Shown here piece after piece: positions 32,901-40,598 of a stretch of 64,000 nt of DNA. The position numbers were made by a program, and so were the translations under genes. Numbering within the stretch: the stretch's first letter is position 1; every line of letters starts with the position of its first letter. Under the pieces are notes generated by a model. The model was not told where the DNA came from. It saw only the letters and a program-made list of their open reading frames with translations, and ran no database searches. Source of the DNA: an uncultured Bacteroidota bacterium (GTDB lineage: Bacteria > Bacteroidota > Bacteroidia > Bacteroidales > P3); assembly GCA_902776365.1 (NCBI GenBank), contig CACYPU010000009.1, forward strand, positions 1-64,000, read 5' to 3'.

Positions 32901-34025
32901 TTATTTGCTTGATTTACGCCTATTGCACTCACGACAGAGCATTTGGCAGTTCTCTTCTACCGTACGCCCGCCTTTGCTCCACGGGATGATGTGGTCGCCT
33001 TCCATAAACTCATAATCCAACTCTCTTTTGCAGCTTGGACAGATATGTCCCTGCTTCTCCCATACCGCCAGTTTGATGTCCTCGGGGAATGCGCGGAGGT
33101 CCAGATAATGTTCATCTCCGGTAAGAACATACGGGATAATGCCAGTTTGTTTCTGTATTTCGCTGTCGCGCATCAGCTCTGAGATTCGTTTCCCTAATGC
33201 GACGGTATCAAGTGTTTCCGAGCCATATTTGTCGTACAACCACGCCCAATCCAATCCCTTCATGATTTTTTTAAACTTTTTCATATCGAAGTTCGTAATA
33301 GCCCAGTTAAGTACCGTTTGAAAATAAGTCCACAGGTTATTGGCGTTAGGGTCGTGTTGATGTTCTGCCATATATCCCACCGCCGTTTGCATATGTCCCT
33401 TGCGCGTCTCGTGTTCGGCCATCCATTCTAACGCTTTTTTCAAGAAGTCCTGCCGGATGGGCGTTCCGTTCACCAAATCTTTGCCCAAACGTGCCGCACC
33501 ACAATTGGTTTTGGAGAAATGCTTCTTTGCGTCGCTGACGAAAGGACCTGCATAGACAGCATTGTTTATCTCCTGTTCATTGAGCGGCTTTCCGGCTATG
33601 TTGATGGTCTTGAACCACGCCAACTTCTCGCTGGCTTCACCCTCGCACACATAGATGGTGAGCTTATAGTCGAGTATTTTCTTTTTGATATCATCTGGTT
33701 GGTTGAAGAAATTCTTGAAGAAATAGGCAAACTTACCGTCCACATATTCGCAAAGCGACAATGTGCGCTGCTGACCGTCCATCACCTCGTAGGGGCATTC
33801 GGCATCGTCCGACCGCTTCACCCAATACATCACATTCAGCGGATAGCCGTTCAAGACAGTACCGATTACAGCCTGCTGCTCCTTCTCATCGTAGATAAAC
33901 TCACGCTGATAAGGAGGACGGATATCGAGCAATCCGCCATATCCGCGGACGCCCATTTCGTCGTTGTTCACATAACCCTTGGTGATTTCGCCAACGGTTA
34001 TCTCTAATGGTTTTATTGTCATCAT
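32901..34025 (-). CDS. DUF262 (GmrS-like) protein with C-terminal HNH endonuclease
   Basis: A 374-residue protein. The N-terminal DUF262 part has IRPPYQREFIYDEKEQQAVI and the nucleotide-site motif VMDGQQRTLSL (DGQQR at 83-87); the C-terminal HNH domain has CPSC, EGDHIIPWSKGG and CRECN (about 329-370). DUF262 proteins include the GmrS/BrxU type of modification-dependent nucleases. Its ATG overlaps the methyltransferase stop by 4 bp, suggesting a restriction-modification or related defence pair. Visibly AT-richer than the housekeeping genes, consistent with transfer. Confidence 0.85.
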   Translation of the reverse strand: MMTIKPLEITVGEITKGYVNNDEMGVRGYGGLLDIRPPYQREFIYDEKEQQAVIGTVLNGYPLNVMYWVKRSDDAECPYEVMDGQQRTLSLCEYVDGKFAYFFKNFFNQPDDIKKKILDYKLTIYVCEGEASEKLAWFKTINIAGKPLNEQEINNAVYAGPFVSDAKKHFSKTNCGAARLGKDLVNGTPIRQDFLKKALEWMAEHETRKGHMQTAVGYMAEHQHDPNANNLWTYFQTVLNWAITNFDMKKFKKIMKGLDWAWLYDKYGSETLDTVALGKRISELMRDSEIQKQTGIIPYVLTGDEHYLDLRAFPEDIKLAVWEKQGHICPSCKRELDYEFMEGDHIIPWSKGGRTVEENCQMLCRECNRRKSSK

Positions 34026-35098
34026 CTAGTTTGGGGGTGTTTGTTACGAATTAAAATCCTGCTATACTGTCGTTTGCCTTTAACGACTCCACAACCACCA
34101 CGATCTTCTGGGTGGATGGTATAACCTACTTTTTTAAGTACTTCTGTTGGCGCGGAAGCCCTTGTGTTTCCACTTGCTTGCCATATTATTTCAAACTGGT
34201 TCGGATTATATTTGTCCAGGAATGTTATGGGCACACCCATCAATCCAGCATAATTGCAAGGAATATCTTGTGTTTTGTTTACGTTGATGGCATTATAGTT
34301 ATCGTATTGGGGATACTCTTCTGGTGAATATTTACAGACCAAATCTATTTCCTCATTTCTTTTAGGTATATCAAGGTTTGTAAACCAATGAACACCGGAC
34401 ACTCTAATCATTCCCTCTTTATGATCTGTAGCTGTTGCGATATCTTCATATGGTGATACGAAATGTGCTGCTCCTCCTTTAAAGCCATAACCTAGCCAGA
34501 TTCTATTCTCTATTACATGCGGGAATATCTCCTTATAAATTATGGCGCCTTGATTTCCTACAATAAGAAATTTTTTACCGTATTCGATTAATTGTCCAAC
34601 ATATTCCCTAAACAACGAGAATGGCGGATTTGTAACTACAATATCAGCCTGTTTCAGCAGTTCAATACATTCTGGGTCACGGAAATCGCCAGTCTTAAGC
34701 TCGGAAAGGATGTTTTTGTCGTTCTGCAAGAGAATTCTCACGTCACCTAAATCCACAGCCCCGTCACCGTTCAAATCCTTCACCTCGGTAATCTCCACCT
34801 TGTAGGCGGGTTTGCGAGGCTGCCGGTCTTCGTCGCCAAAATCAAGCTGCAACTCATTTCCCTGCACCGGAGAACCATTATAGCAGGTGCATATCAACTT
34901 CTTTAATCCAAGTTGATTGAAACGAAGAGCGAAATACTTGAAGAAATTGCTTTCGTAGGGATCATCGCAGTTGCAGAGAACCACTTTATCGCGAAAATGT
35001 GGCCAGTAGTGCTGCAATTCCCTTTCTATATCTGTGAGTTGAGTGTAAAACTCATCTTTTTTTGCCGTCTTTGCGGCATTGAGATTCTTGTTTGCCAT
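34022..35098 (-). CDS. EcoRI-family adenine-specific DNA methyltransferase
   Basis: A 358-residue N6-adenine methyltransferase of the EcoRI_methylase type. Catalytic motif TNPPF at 156-160 followed by SLFREYV; SAM-binding region around KVVLCNCDDPYESNFFKYF; FLIVGNQGAI; WLGYGFKGG. Residues 108-119 (DLNGDGAVDLGD) form an EF-hand/dockerin-like calcium loop, which I believe is a family feature rather than a dockerin. First gene of the operon with the DUF262/HNH gene; preceded by a long structured leader. Target sequence cannot be predicted. Confidence 0.87.
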   Translation of the reverse strand: MANKNLNAAKTAKKDEFYTQLTDIERELQHYWPHFRDKVVLCNCDDPYESNFFKYFALRFNQLGLKKLICTCYNGSPVQGNELQLDFGDEDRQPRKPAYKVEITEVKDLNGDGAVDLGDVRILLQNDKNILSELKTGDFRDPECIELLKQADIVVTNPPFSLFREYVGQLIEYGKKFLIVGNQGAIIYKEIFPHVIENRIWLGYGFKGGAAHFVSPYEDIATATDHKEGMIRVSGVHWFTNLDIPKRNEEIDLVCKYSPEEYPQYDNYNAINVNKTQDIPCNYAGLMGVPITFLDKYNPNQFEIIWQASGNTRASAPTEVLKKVGYTIHPEDRGGCGVVKGKRQYSRILIRNKHPQTR

Positions 35099-35127
35099 AT
35101 TGATAGCGGTTGTGCATTGCTATCAAT
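35099..35127 (-). promoter_or_regulatory. Perfect 9-bp hairpin/operator abutting the methyltransferase start codon
   Basis: ATTGATAGC (35099-35107) and GCTATCAAT (35119-35127), loop 11 nt. The inner base is directly next to the ATG, so the stem covers the whole ribosome-binding region in RNA, or it is a dyad operator in DNA. Either could limit translation or transcription of the pair. Confidence 0.55.
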
Positions 35128-35375
35128 TGGCGAACACGGTAAAAAAAGTGGAGTTCCCTACCGTGTACCAGGTGTGTGGCTACCCCTGCTCCAATAAGAA
35201 ACTCACACATAACGTGCGAGCATCCTATTATTAATGGAGCAGGGCATACTCATGTACACCATACTTATTATTTCGTAGCGTTAATCTTCAGTTGCCACAC
35301 TTCGGTACACGCGAAATAATAGTAATGCTTTGTTATTATTCTATCGCTCATCCACTCGCGATGAGCATTATTTTC
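35099..35375 (-). ncRNA. Candidate structured leader RNA of the methyltransferase/HNH operon
   Basis: Between the promoter at 35382-35412 and the methyltransferase ATG lie about 275 nt with five consecutive perfect inverted repeats: 35346-35352/35360-35366 (7 bp), 35266-35275/35312-35321 (10 bp), 35184-35192/35236-35244 (9 bp, extendable to 14 with one mismatch), 35134-35141/35159-35166 (8 bp), 35099-35107/35119-35127 (9 bp). A 27-codon ORF (MSDRIITKHYYYFACTEVWQ...) lies inside. No known Rfam class recognised. Structure is seen only as base-pairing potential. Confidence 0.5.
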
Positions 35376-35381
35376 GAAGTG

Positions 35382-35412
35382 CAAAAATACGAACTTTTTT
35401 TGATATGGCAAA
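35382..35412 (-). promoter_or_regulatory. Strong promoter of the methyltransferase/HNH operon
   Basis: On the minus strand TTTG (35412-35409), exactly 19 bp, then TATTTTTG (35389-35382): a full match to TTTG-N19-TAnnTTTG. It lies directly after the terminator of the VirE/DUF3987 gene, so the downstream operon is independently transcribed. Confidence 0.75.
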
Positions 35413-35453
35413 AGAAAAAAAAGCGGAGCCCCCGTTGGGGAGCCCCACTCTTT
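35413..35453 (-). terminator. Rho-independent terminator of the VirE/DUF3987 operon
   Basis: In minus-strand RNA the arms 35438-35453 and 35418-35433 pair over 16 positions (several G-U) around a CAAC loop, with the 3' arm running into a T tract. Confidence 0.7.
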
Positions 35454-35465
35454 GTGGAAACAAAG

Positions 35466-35490
35466 GAATTCACCTGTTCACCTGTTCACT
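35466..35490. repeat. GAATTCACCTGTTCAC repeat, left copy
   Basis: GAATTCACCTGTTCAC at 35466-35481 followed by CTGTTCACTT; it contains the stop codon of the DUF3987 gene. The same 16 bp occur at 40857-40872 in the same orientation, 5.4 kb away. Confidence 0.75.
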
Positions 35491-37753
35491 TCTTTCGGAA
35501 GCGGACGGCTTGCAACTTTCCATTGGTTGCCGGTGCCGTCTCGAGGATATCGATACTACCAAGCCTGCGCCACTGCTGGATGACCTTTTTTACGGGTGAG
35601 GCACTATTGTTGGCACAAAGAACATTGCGCAACTCCTCTCGGCTAAACTCCTCCCCCAAGCTCTGATAGACAGCTTCCCATCGGTTGATGTTGCTGGTGG
35701 TCGAATCGGTGGGATAGCGCAACAGATGCTGCGTCAGCATGTAGTTGGCCACCCAGGTGGCAAAACGTATTGTGTTCTTCTTCACCGTGCGGGTAGGTCT
35801 CTCTCCGTAGAGGAACCACGCCAGCATGCCAGCACGGAAGCCTACAACAGCAGCACGCTTGTAGTAGGTGTCGCGTATGCGGTCCTGTGTCTGGTTGACC
35901 AATTGGCGCTGCCCGTCGAGCCAGTGCTGTATGGCCTCGTTGAGGAATCGCAGCTCCATGCGATGCTCCTTCTGCACGTTGTCGTCAGCAAAACTCACGC
36001 CATCGAGGCGTCCAATCTGGCTTTCCACCTCCTTGCGGTCTTTGTCGCTCAGCTCTCCCCACACAGGCATGGGTTTGCCCAGTTGGTCGGGAATGGTGAC
36101 GAAGCACACTCGGCTCACCAATCCATCCTCCACATCGGGATAGAAGCGGCACATGGCTTTGGGGGTACCGCTGAAGAGGGTGTTGTAGTAGACGTTGACC
36201 ACACCGCTGAAAGAGGTATCGCTGGCATAGTCCTGTCCGTAGCGGCCATTGTCGAAAGCCACACGCAGCAGGTCGCTGTAGTTGGAAAATCCTCTCTTGA
36301 ACGCCTTGGTGACGGTGTCAATCTCCTCCGATACCGAGAAGAGATGCAGCCCCTGGGCGTTATCCATACGCATGAGCATCTTGGTGATGCTGGCGGTGGG
36401 CGGAATGCAGCGGACAACACCTTTCGGACGCGGGCCGAGCATCTCCTGTCTCTGTTCGGGAGTGTATTTCGACCCCATGGTCTTCGCTTTCTCGCTGTAT
36501 TCGCGTTCCTCGAGATAGGCCTCATCGTCGCGAGCCAGGATAGGTGCCAGTTCCATCTGCACCAGCCGCATCATGAAACTCTTGCCGCTGGCCTGCGGGG
36601 CTTCGAGGCTCACCTGGAATGAAGGGGAATGGATGTTCCCGTCAAGATAGCGTGCCCTGAGACGCGAGGCAAGGGTGCCGAGAATGGGCAACTGACACAA
36701 TATGGCGGCCGGCTTGAAGTCGGCAGGGGCCGTTTTGACCACCTGCTGGATGAGAGGCGGCAAGGGTGGCAACGTCGAGTTGAGTTGCGAGAGGGTCGAG
36801 TCAAGTGTCAGCTCCTCGTCGGCTTCCTCGTCGGAAGCAGAATCTTCTGGAGAGAGCATCTCGAGCACCTGCTTGAGTTTCATCGGAAGCCCCACGGAGC
36901 GCGAGGCATTACAGGCAGAATGGATGAAGGCTCTCACCTGTTTGTCATCAAGACCACAATGGGGAATGGCGGCGAAGAGCGCCTCTTCGTTGAAGTCGGT
37001 GATGTAGCGCATCTCGAAAGCAAGCGCATGGAGGCGTGTGTTGCGGAAACCTTTCTCGGGGATGCCTCCGTTCAGCATCAGCCATTTGTTGGCAATTTCC
37101 GACAAGGGGATGCCGTTGTAGTGGGTCTGAATGTCGGCAGAAACGGTGGTTTCTGTACTCTCGGTCTCTTTCTCCTCTCCCTTCCTCTCTCTTACCTCTT
37201 CCTTCATCTCATACACCACCTCCGGCTCCATCGAGAAGAGTTTGCCGTCGTAGTAGTAGACATAGCTGTCGGGCACCATATAGCTGGCACGGGCGGGGTC
37301 TTTGCAGGCCGCATCATGCTCCACGCCTATCTCTCGGGCCATCCATTGCTGGCACTCGTCGAGGGTCGTGAACTCCGGTCGGCATTTGAACACCAGCCTC
37401 AGCCCGTGACCACTGGGGGTTTTGTGAGCCAGCATGATGCCCAACTCCTCGTGGCGACCGACAATGCTGCACCACAGCTTGTAGGGGTCGTCCACATGGT
37501 CGACGTCCAGCATACAGAGGCCGCTGAGCTGCGCCTCGCTGTTGAGCCTACGGCCTTCGAAGTAGGCCTGCCACGTGACCACCGGCAGCCCTTTCTTCAA
37601 GTCACCTATGGCATCATGGTCGTCGGGCGACAGCTGGCTGATGCTGTCGCAGATCATCTTCACACGCTGGCTGGCGCTGTATTTCATCCATTGGTCGAGG
37701 GTGCACCGGATACCCTTCTGCGATTTCACGCTGTCATACAAACTAAACTTCAT
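35486..37753 (-). CDS. VirE_N (BT4734-like) / DUF3987 protein
   Basis: A 755-residue protein. N-terminal BT4734-like/VirE_N domain (about 50-200): GLCMLDVDHVDDPYKLW, LAHKTPSGHGLRLVFKC, ARASYMVPD. Middle helical domain to about 300. C-terminal DUF3987 P-loop-like region: VSLEAPQASGKSFMMRLV, then MLMRMDNAQGLHLFSVSEEI. This architecture suggests a primase-helicase-like DNA replication protein related to mobile elements; function is inferred only. Its start overlaps the upstream 111-residue gene by 11 bp. The stop codon lies in a TTCACCTG repeat. Confidence 0.85.
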   Translation of the reverse strand: MKFSLYDSVKSQKGIRCTLDQWMKYSASQRVKMICDSISQLSPDDHDAIGDLKKGLPVVTWQAYFEGRRLNSEAQLSGLCMLDVDHVDDPYKLWCSIVGRHEELGIMLAHKTPSGHGLRLVFKCRPEFTTLDECQQWMAREIGVEHDAACKDPARASYMVPDSYVYYYDGKLFSMEPEVVYEMKEEVRERKGEEKETESTETTVSADIQTHYNGIPLSEIANKWLMLNGGIPEKGFRNTRLHALAFEMRYITDFNEEALFAAIPHCGLDDKQVRAFIHSACNASRSVGLPMKLKQVLEMLSPEDSASDEEADEELTLDSTLSQLNSTLPPLPPLIQQVVKTAPADFKPAAILCQLPILGTLASRLRARYLDGNIHSPSFQVSLEAPQASGKSFMMRLVQMELAPILARDDEAYLEEREYSEKAKTMGSKYTPEQRQEMLGPRPKGVVRCIPPTASITKMLMRMDNAQGLHLFSVSEEIDTVTKAFKRGFSNYSDLLRVAFDNGRYGQDYASDTSFSGVVNVYYNTLFSGTPKAMCRFYPDVEDGLVSRVCFVTIPDQLGKPMPVWGELSDKDRKEVESQIGRLDGVSFADDNVQKEHRMELRFLNEAIQHWLDGQRQLVNQTQDRIRDTYYKRAAVVGFRAGMLAWFLYGERPTRTVKKNTIRFATWVANYMLTQHLLRYPTDSTTSNINRWEAVYQSLGEEFSREELRNVLCANNSASPVKKVIQQWRRLGSIDILETAPATNGKLQAVRFRKK

Positions 37754-38078
37754 CGTTATCCTCCTTTCTATTGATTAATTCGTTTTCGATTATTCTCGCC
37801 ATCTCTTCTAACAACATCTTCTTCAGGTCGCCCTCGTTGGGCGAGAATCGGAAGGTGAGCGTGTAACCTCCCTGAGGGGTCTGCACCAGGCGGGAGTGAG
37901 CTGTGCGCATCACCTCCTGGCTTCGTGGCCCGCGAGGGGTGTTCTGCATAAAGAGCAGATGGCTCTCCTCCTCGTTGAGGATCACTTTGCCATGAAGAAC
38001 CTGCAGGTTGCGGTCTTGCTGGCTCTGCATCCCGACCGTCATATTGGGGATGCTTTTGTACGAAAAAATGTTTTTCAT
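37743..38078 (-). CDS. Conserved-looking hypothetical protein of the VirE operon
   Basis: A 111-residue soluble protein; I chose the ATG giving MKNIFSYKSIPNMTVGMQSQ because it lies 1 bp after the upstream stop. Middle: GKVILNEEESHLLFMQNTPR, then TPQGGYTLTFRFSPNEGDLK. Acidic C-terminus. No family recognised. It overlaps the DUF3987 start by 11 bp, so it is almost certainly part of that operon. Confidence 0.65.
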   Translation of the reverse strand: MKNIFSYKSIPNMTVGMQSQQDRNLQVLHGKVILNEEESHLLFMQNTPRGPRSQEVMRTAHSRLVQTPQGGYTLTFRFSPNEGDLKKMLLEEMARIIENELINRKEDNDEV

Positions 38079-38079
38079 T

Positions 38080-38322
38080 TTATTGATTTTTAGTGTTTGT
38101 AACATTGTTTTGTCCGTTCTGTCGGTACTTCCTTGTCAGGCGGAAGATGACTGCCCTGTGGTCGTTTCGCTCGTCGGGCTGGCAGCGGACAGAGTCGCAG
38201 AGCCCGTACTCTCGCAGGTCGCACAATATGCAGCGTTTCATCTGGCTGTGGTTGTCGGCCACGCAGCGGAAACTCTTCTTGGCGTACTGAGAGTACTCGC
38301 CGATAGTCATTTCTGTTTTCAT
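38080..38322 (-). CDS. Small Cys-rich hypothetical protein (putative metal-binding)
   Basis: An 80-residue protein with cysteines at 20, 31, 34, 42 and 47; the spacing CxxC-x7-C-x4-C in KRCILCDLREYGLCDSVRC suggests a small zinc site. Basic C-terminus (RLTRKYRQNGQ). Its stop is 1 bp before the start of the next gene. No family recognised. Operonic with the HTH gene 63 bp upstream and DUF3987 downstream. Confidence 0.6.
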   Translation of the reverse strand: MKTEMTIGEYSQYAKKSFRCVADNHSQMKRCILCDLREYGLCDSVRCQPDERNDHRAVIFRLTRKYRQNGQNNVTNTKNQ

Positions 38323-38385
38323 AAAAAAACTCCATCTTTAAAAATTAATAAATTCAGTTATAGTTATTTCGGCCAAAATAAACTC

Positions 38386-38763
38386 TTATTTACAGATCAA
38401 CTCCCACTTCCTGCAGTAGGGTGGGTAGTATTTCACCCGTTCGTGGTGGCGTTTCAGCATCTTGCTGACAGCTACCTGCGAAACTCCAAGTATCGCGGCA
38501 ACATCCACCTGCCTCACCGTCGGCAACCCAATCAGATATGCTGCCATCATACTTCGGGCATCTGAAATCTGAGGTCTATGGCTGCTCGAGCGCACCTCTT
38601 CCATGGTCACCTCCAGTTTCGCCAGCAAGCGGCTGATTGTCTCTTGCAAATCTTCTCTTTCTTCGTCGACAGTCACGATGCTCGGCATATCGGGCTGCAG
38701 TTCCTTCAGCATCGCATCAATTTTCTTTTTGTTTTCCATTGCGTTTTTTCCTGTAAAAATCAT
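38386..38763 (-). CDS. Putative DNA-binding HTH protein (DnaA C-terminal-like)
   Basis: A 125-residue protein: N-terminal acidic coiled-coil-like part (DEEREDLQETISRLLAKLE) and C-terminal helix-turn-helix (SDARSMMAAYLIGLPTVRQV then DVAAILGVSQVAVSKMLKRH) resembling DnaA domain IV or a small Trp-repressor-like fold. Probably the regulator or origin-binding partner of the VirE/DUF3987 operon. An alternative ATG eight codons inside would give MENKKKIDAML. A -7 box lies about 35 bp upstream. Confidence 0.65.
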   Translation of the reverse strand: MIFTGKNAMENKKKIDAMLKELQPDMPSIVTVDEEREDLQETISRLLAKLEVTMEEVRSSSHRPQISDARSMMAAYLIGLPTVRQVDVAAILGVSQVAVSKMLKRHHERVKYYPPYCRKWELICK

Positions 38764-38796
38764 ATCTTAATTGTTTTTTTCTCGTCGTTTCGGTTG

Positions 38797-38804
38797 CAAA
38801 AGTA
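38797..38804 (-). promoter_or_regulatory. -7 box TACTTTTG of the HTH/VirE operon
   Basis: Minus-strand TACTTTTG, a full match to TAnnTTTG; I see no TTG at 19-21 bp. Confidence 0.5.
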
Positions 38805-38920
38805 CTACGGCCGGCATACTTCTCCATTTTATCTATTGAATTACCTCTTTCCTTACGTCAAATTTGAATGGTTTTCTCCTCGAAAACAGCCGCAATTTGC
38901 AACCTTTTTCTCAATACACA

Positions 38921-39082
38921 ATGGACTTCATTGGACTTGAGTCCACTGTATAACTAATTTGATAATGAAAAGGATGAAAAAAATAGGATATCCTTGAATT
39001 TCAAGAATATCCTATTTGTGGTAGAAGGAGATGTTGTGTTAAATCAAGTCCATTGTAGTGGACTTTCATTGGACTTAAGTCC
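38921..39082. repeat. Cluster of TGGACTT / AAGTCCA elements
   Basis: Arms TGGACT/AGTCCA around TG at 38932-38945; a perfect 12-bp palindrome GGACTTAAGTCC at 39071-39082 (reaching the stop codon of the next gene); an inverted pair AAGTCCA (39046-39052)/TGGACTT (39059-39065); and a single TGGACTT at 38922-38928. They flank a terminator hairpin. Confidence 0.7.
38982..39016 (-). terminator. Rho-independent terminator with 17-bp stem
   Basis: AATAGGATATCCTTGAA (38982-38998) and TTCAAGAATATCCTATT (39000-39016) pair with one G-U; on the minus strand a T7 run follows. It terminates the unknown gene ending at 39082. Confidence 0.8.
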
Positions 39083-39759
39083 TATGTTCGCATTTTTTTT
39101 CGTATTATTTTTGCAATTTCGCCGGTATTTTCATCACAAATATCCTTGTTTTTTGATATATTAGTGTTTTTCAGATTATTAATATCTTTTCCGTCCTTCA
39201 AACAAAATATTTTTTCTGCCGTATCGTAGTCTTTATCAAGGTATTGCTCCACAAACGATCTGCAAGCGTATTTTATTTTCCACATCAGTTTTCGATGAAT
39301 CGGATTTCCCTGCCCCTTAATGGCATATAGCCACTCCTCGGTTGTGATGCTCTCATCTATTAGGCCTATCTTTTTCACTCCGTAATTTTTCCACTCCACT
39401 TTCTTTAGTCCCTCCATAATTGAGATAACTTTACTGTCATCGTCAGTTTTGTTGAAGTGGTCAGTTCTCTTTTTGCCCCCATTCCCTTTTCTCTCCGCAG
39501 GTTTATCGTTTTCCGCATCTATCTTTTTTATGGCTGACAGATCTCTATATAACTCTCGTACCTCCCTATCCAGTATAGACCACAATATATGGAAGAGTTC
39601 CACTTCCCACAGGTGCTCTTTATCCAACTCACTATGGTCCACGAACGGGTTTTTACGCCAATCCAAATAGAATCGGGTTTCGCCATCAGACCAAAACAAA
39701 TCGTCCACGCATCTGATAATCTTTATATTATAGGCATCCTTAGGCAACTGGTAGTCCAC
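39082..39759 (-). CDS. Unknown protein, 3' part of a gene split by a -1 frameshift
   Basis: A 225-residue frame without a convincing own start: its first candidate is a GTG, and ATGs come only far inside. It overlaps the previous frame by 37 bp. Reading the upstream gene with a -1 slip on A7 joins the frames as NIKK then ISEVDYQLPKDAYNIKIIRC, which reads naturally. The content is charged and helical (WEVELFHILWSILDREVREL, HRKLMWKIKYACRSFVEQYL). No family recognised. AT-rich, probably acquired. Confidence 0.6.
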   Translation of the reverse strand: MDYQLPKDAYNIKIIRCVDDLFWSDGETRFYLDWRKNPFVDHSELDKEHLWEVELFHILWSILDREVRELYRDLSAIKKIDAENDKPAERKGNGGKKRTDHFNKTDDDSKVISIMEGLKKVEWKNYGVKKIGLIDESITTEEWLYAIKGQGNPIHRKLMWKIKYACRSFVEQYLDKDYDTAEKIFCLKDGKDINNLKNTNISKNKDICDENTGEIAKIIRKKMRT

Positions 39760-40580
39760 CTCTGAGATTTTTTTATATTATAATAGTCCAAATATCCCTC
39801 GTTCTCCTCGAGCATCTGTTTCAATACATCGTTGTATCCCCAGTATGTCGTCGGTTTCCTCATGGATAATTCTTCTGCTGCCACCTGTTCCCGAATGTTG
39901 CCTAATCGTTTTAAATATTCACTCAAACACTCACCCAATTGCTCCGGTGGCACTTTCATGTTGGGGCTGGGTATCCATTTAGGCACGTCTGCACGTAATT
40001 CTTCTTCTGTCACGTTCATATTCTCTTTTTTTTGTTCTGTTATGCGAGTCTTTAGTGCTGGAGGTTCTTTCCCATTGATAATATGTATTTGCTTTCGAAG
40101 ATATTCCAAGTCGCAGTATATTGCATCAAGCAGTGCATAGATGAGCGTCGGTGCAGCATAGGTTCCGTTATTATACCACGACCAACCTACTATCACTTCA
40201 ATCGTGTGGCCGTTTCCGCTATCCACACTCATCCCTCCGATAGCATCTTTAGCTTTTACTAAAAAACATTCCAACACAATTCCTGGCTGCCAATCATTAT
40301 GGTGTCGTTTTAACAGTCGCCAACGTTCTATAATCTCTATTATACCTTTGTTTCCCTCAGCGATATTTATTTCCACATCGTCTGCATAGGCTCCATTTTC
40401 GCCATCTATATATTCGTACAACCTGCATAATTGACCATATCTTTTTTCATCGTCAATTTCCTTTTTTACAATATTCTCAGCCAAATGAAGATAATCTAAA
40501 ACCTTTTCATCAAGTTTATCTATAGGCGTTTTTCTTCTTGCCTCTTCATCGAGGACTGATATATCAAGAAATGGACTCAT
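39723..40580 (-). CDS. Unknown protein, 5' part of a gene split by a -1 frameshift
   Basis: A 285-residue protein; start at the ATG giving MSPFLDISVLDEEARRKTPI because the -7 box at 40599-40606 rules out the more upstream ATG. It contains GNGHTIEVIVGWSWYNNGTY and LIYALLDAIYCDLEYLRKQI, otherwise helical and charged. It ends shortly after ATA AAA AAA TCT, with the last residues SQRWTTSCLRMPII looking out-of-frame. With the 3' frame it would make a protein of about 510 residues. No family recognised. Confidence 0.6.
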   Translation of the reverse strand: MSPFLDISVLDEEARRKTPIDKLDEKVLDYLHLAENIVKKEIDDEKRYGQLCRLYEYIDGENGAYADDVEINIAEGNKGIIEIIERWRLLKRHHNDWQPGIVLECFLVKAKDAIGGMSVDSGNGHTIEVIVGWSWYNNGTYAAPTLIYALLDAIYCDLEYLRKQIHIINGKEPPALKTRITEQKKENMNVTEEELRADVPKWIPSPNMKVPPEQLGECLSEYLKRLGNIREQVAAEELSMRKPTTYWGYNDVLKQMLEENEGYLDYYNIKKSQRWTTSCLRMPII

Positions 40581-40598
40581 ATCGGACAAGTTTTGCTG

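Larger units (their letters stand above)
38764..39081. other. Intergenic region with GGACTT palindromes and a terminator
   Basis: No coding potential. It contains the -7 box at 38797, five copies of TGGACTT/AAGTCCA-type elements (below) and the terminator hairpin at 38982-39016. Confidence 0.6.

Noticed and set aside
34740-34780. Dockerin-like motif DLNGDGAVDLGD in the methyltransferase
   Set aside because: A single EF-hand-like loop inside a cytoplasmic enzyme, probably a feature of this methyltransferase family; not a sign of cellulosome assembly.
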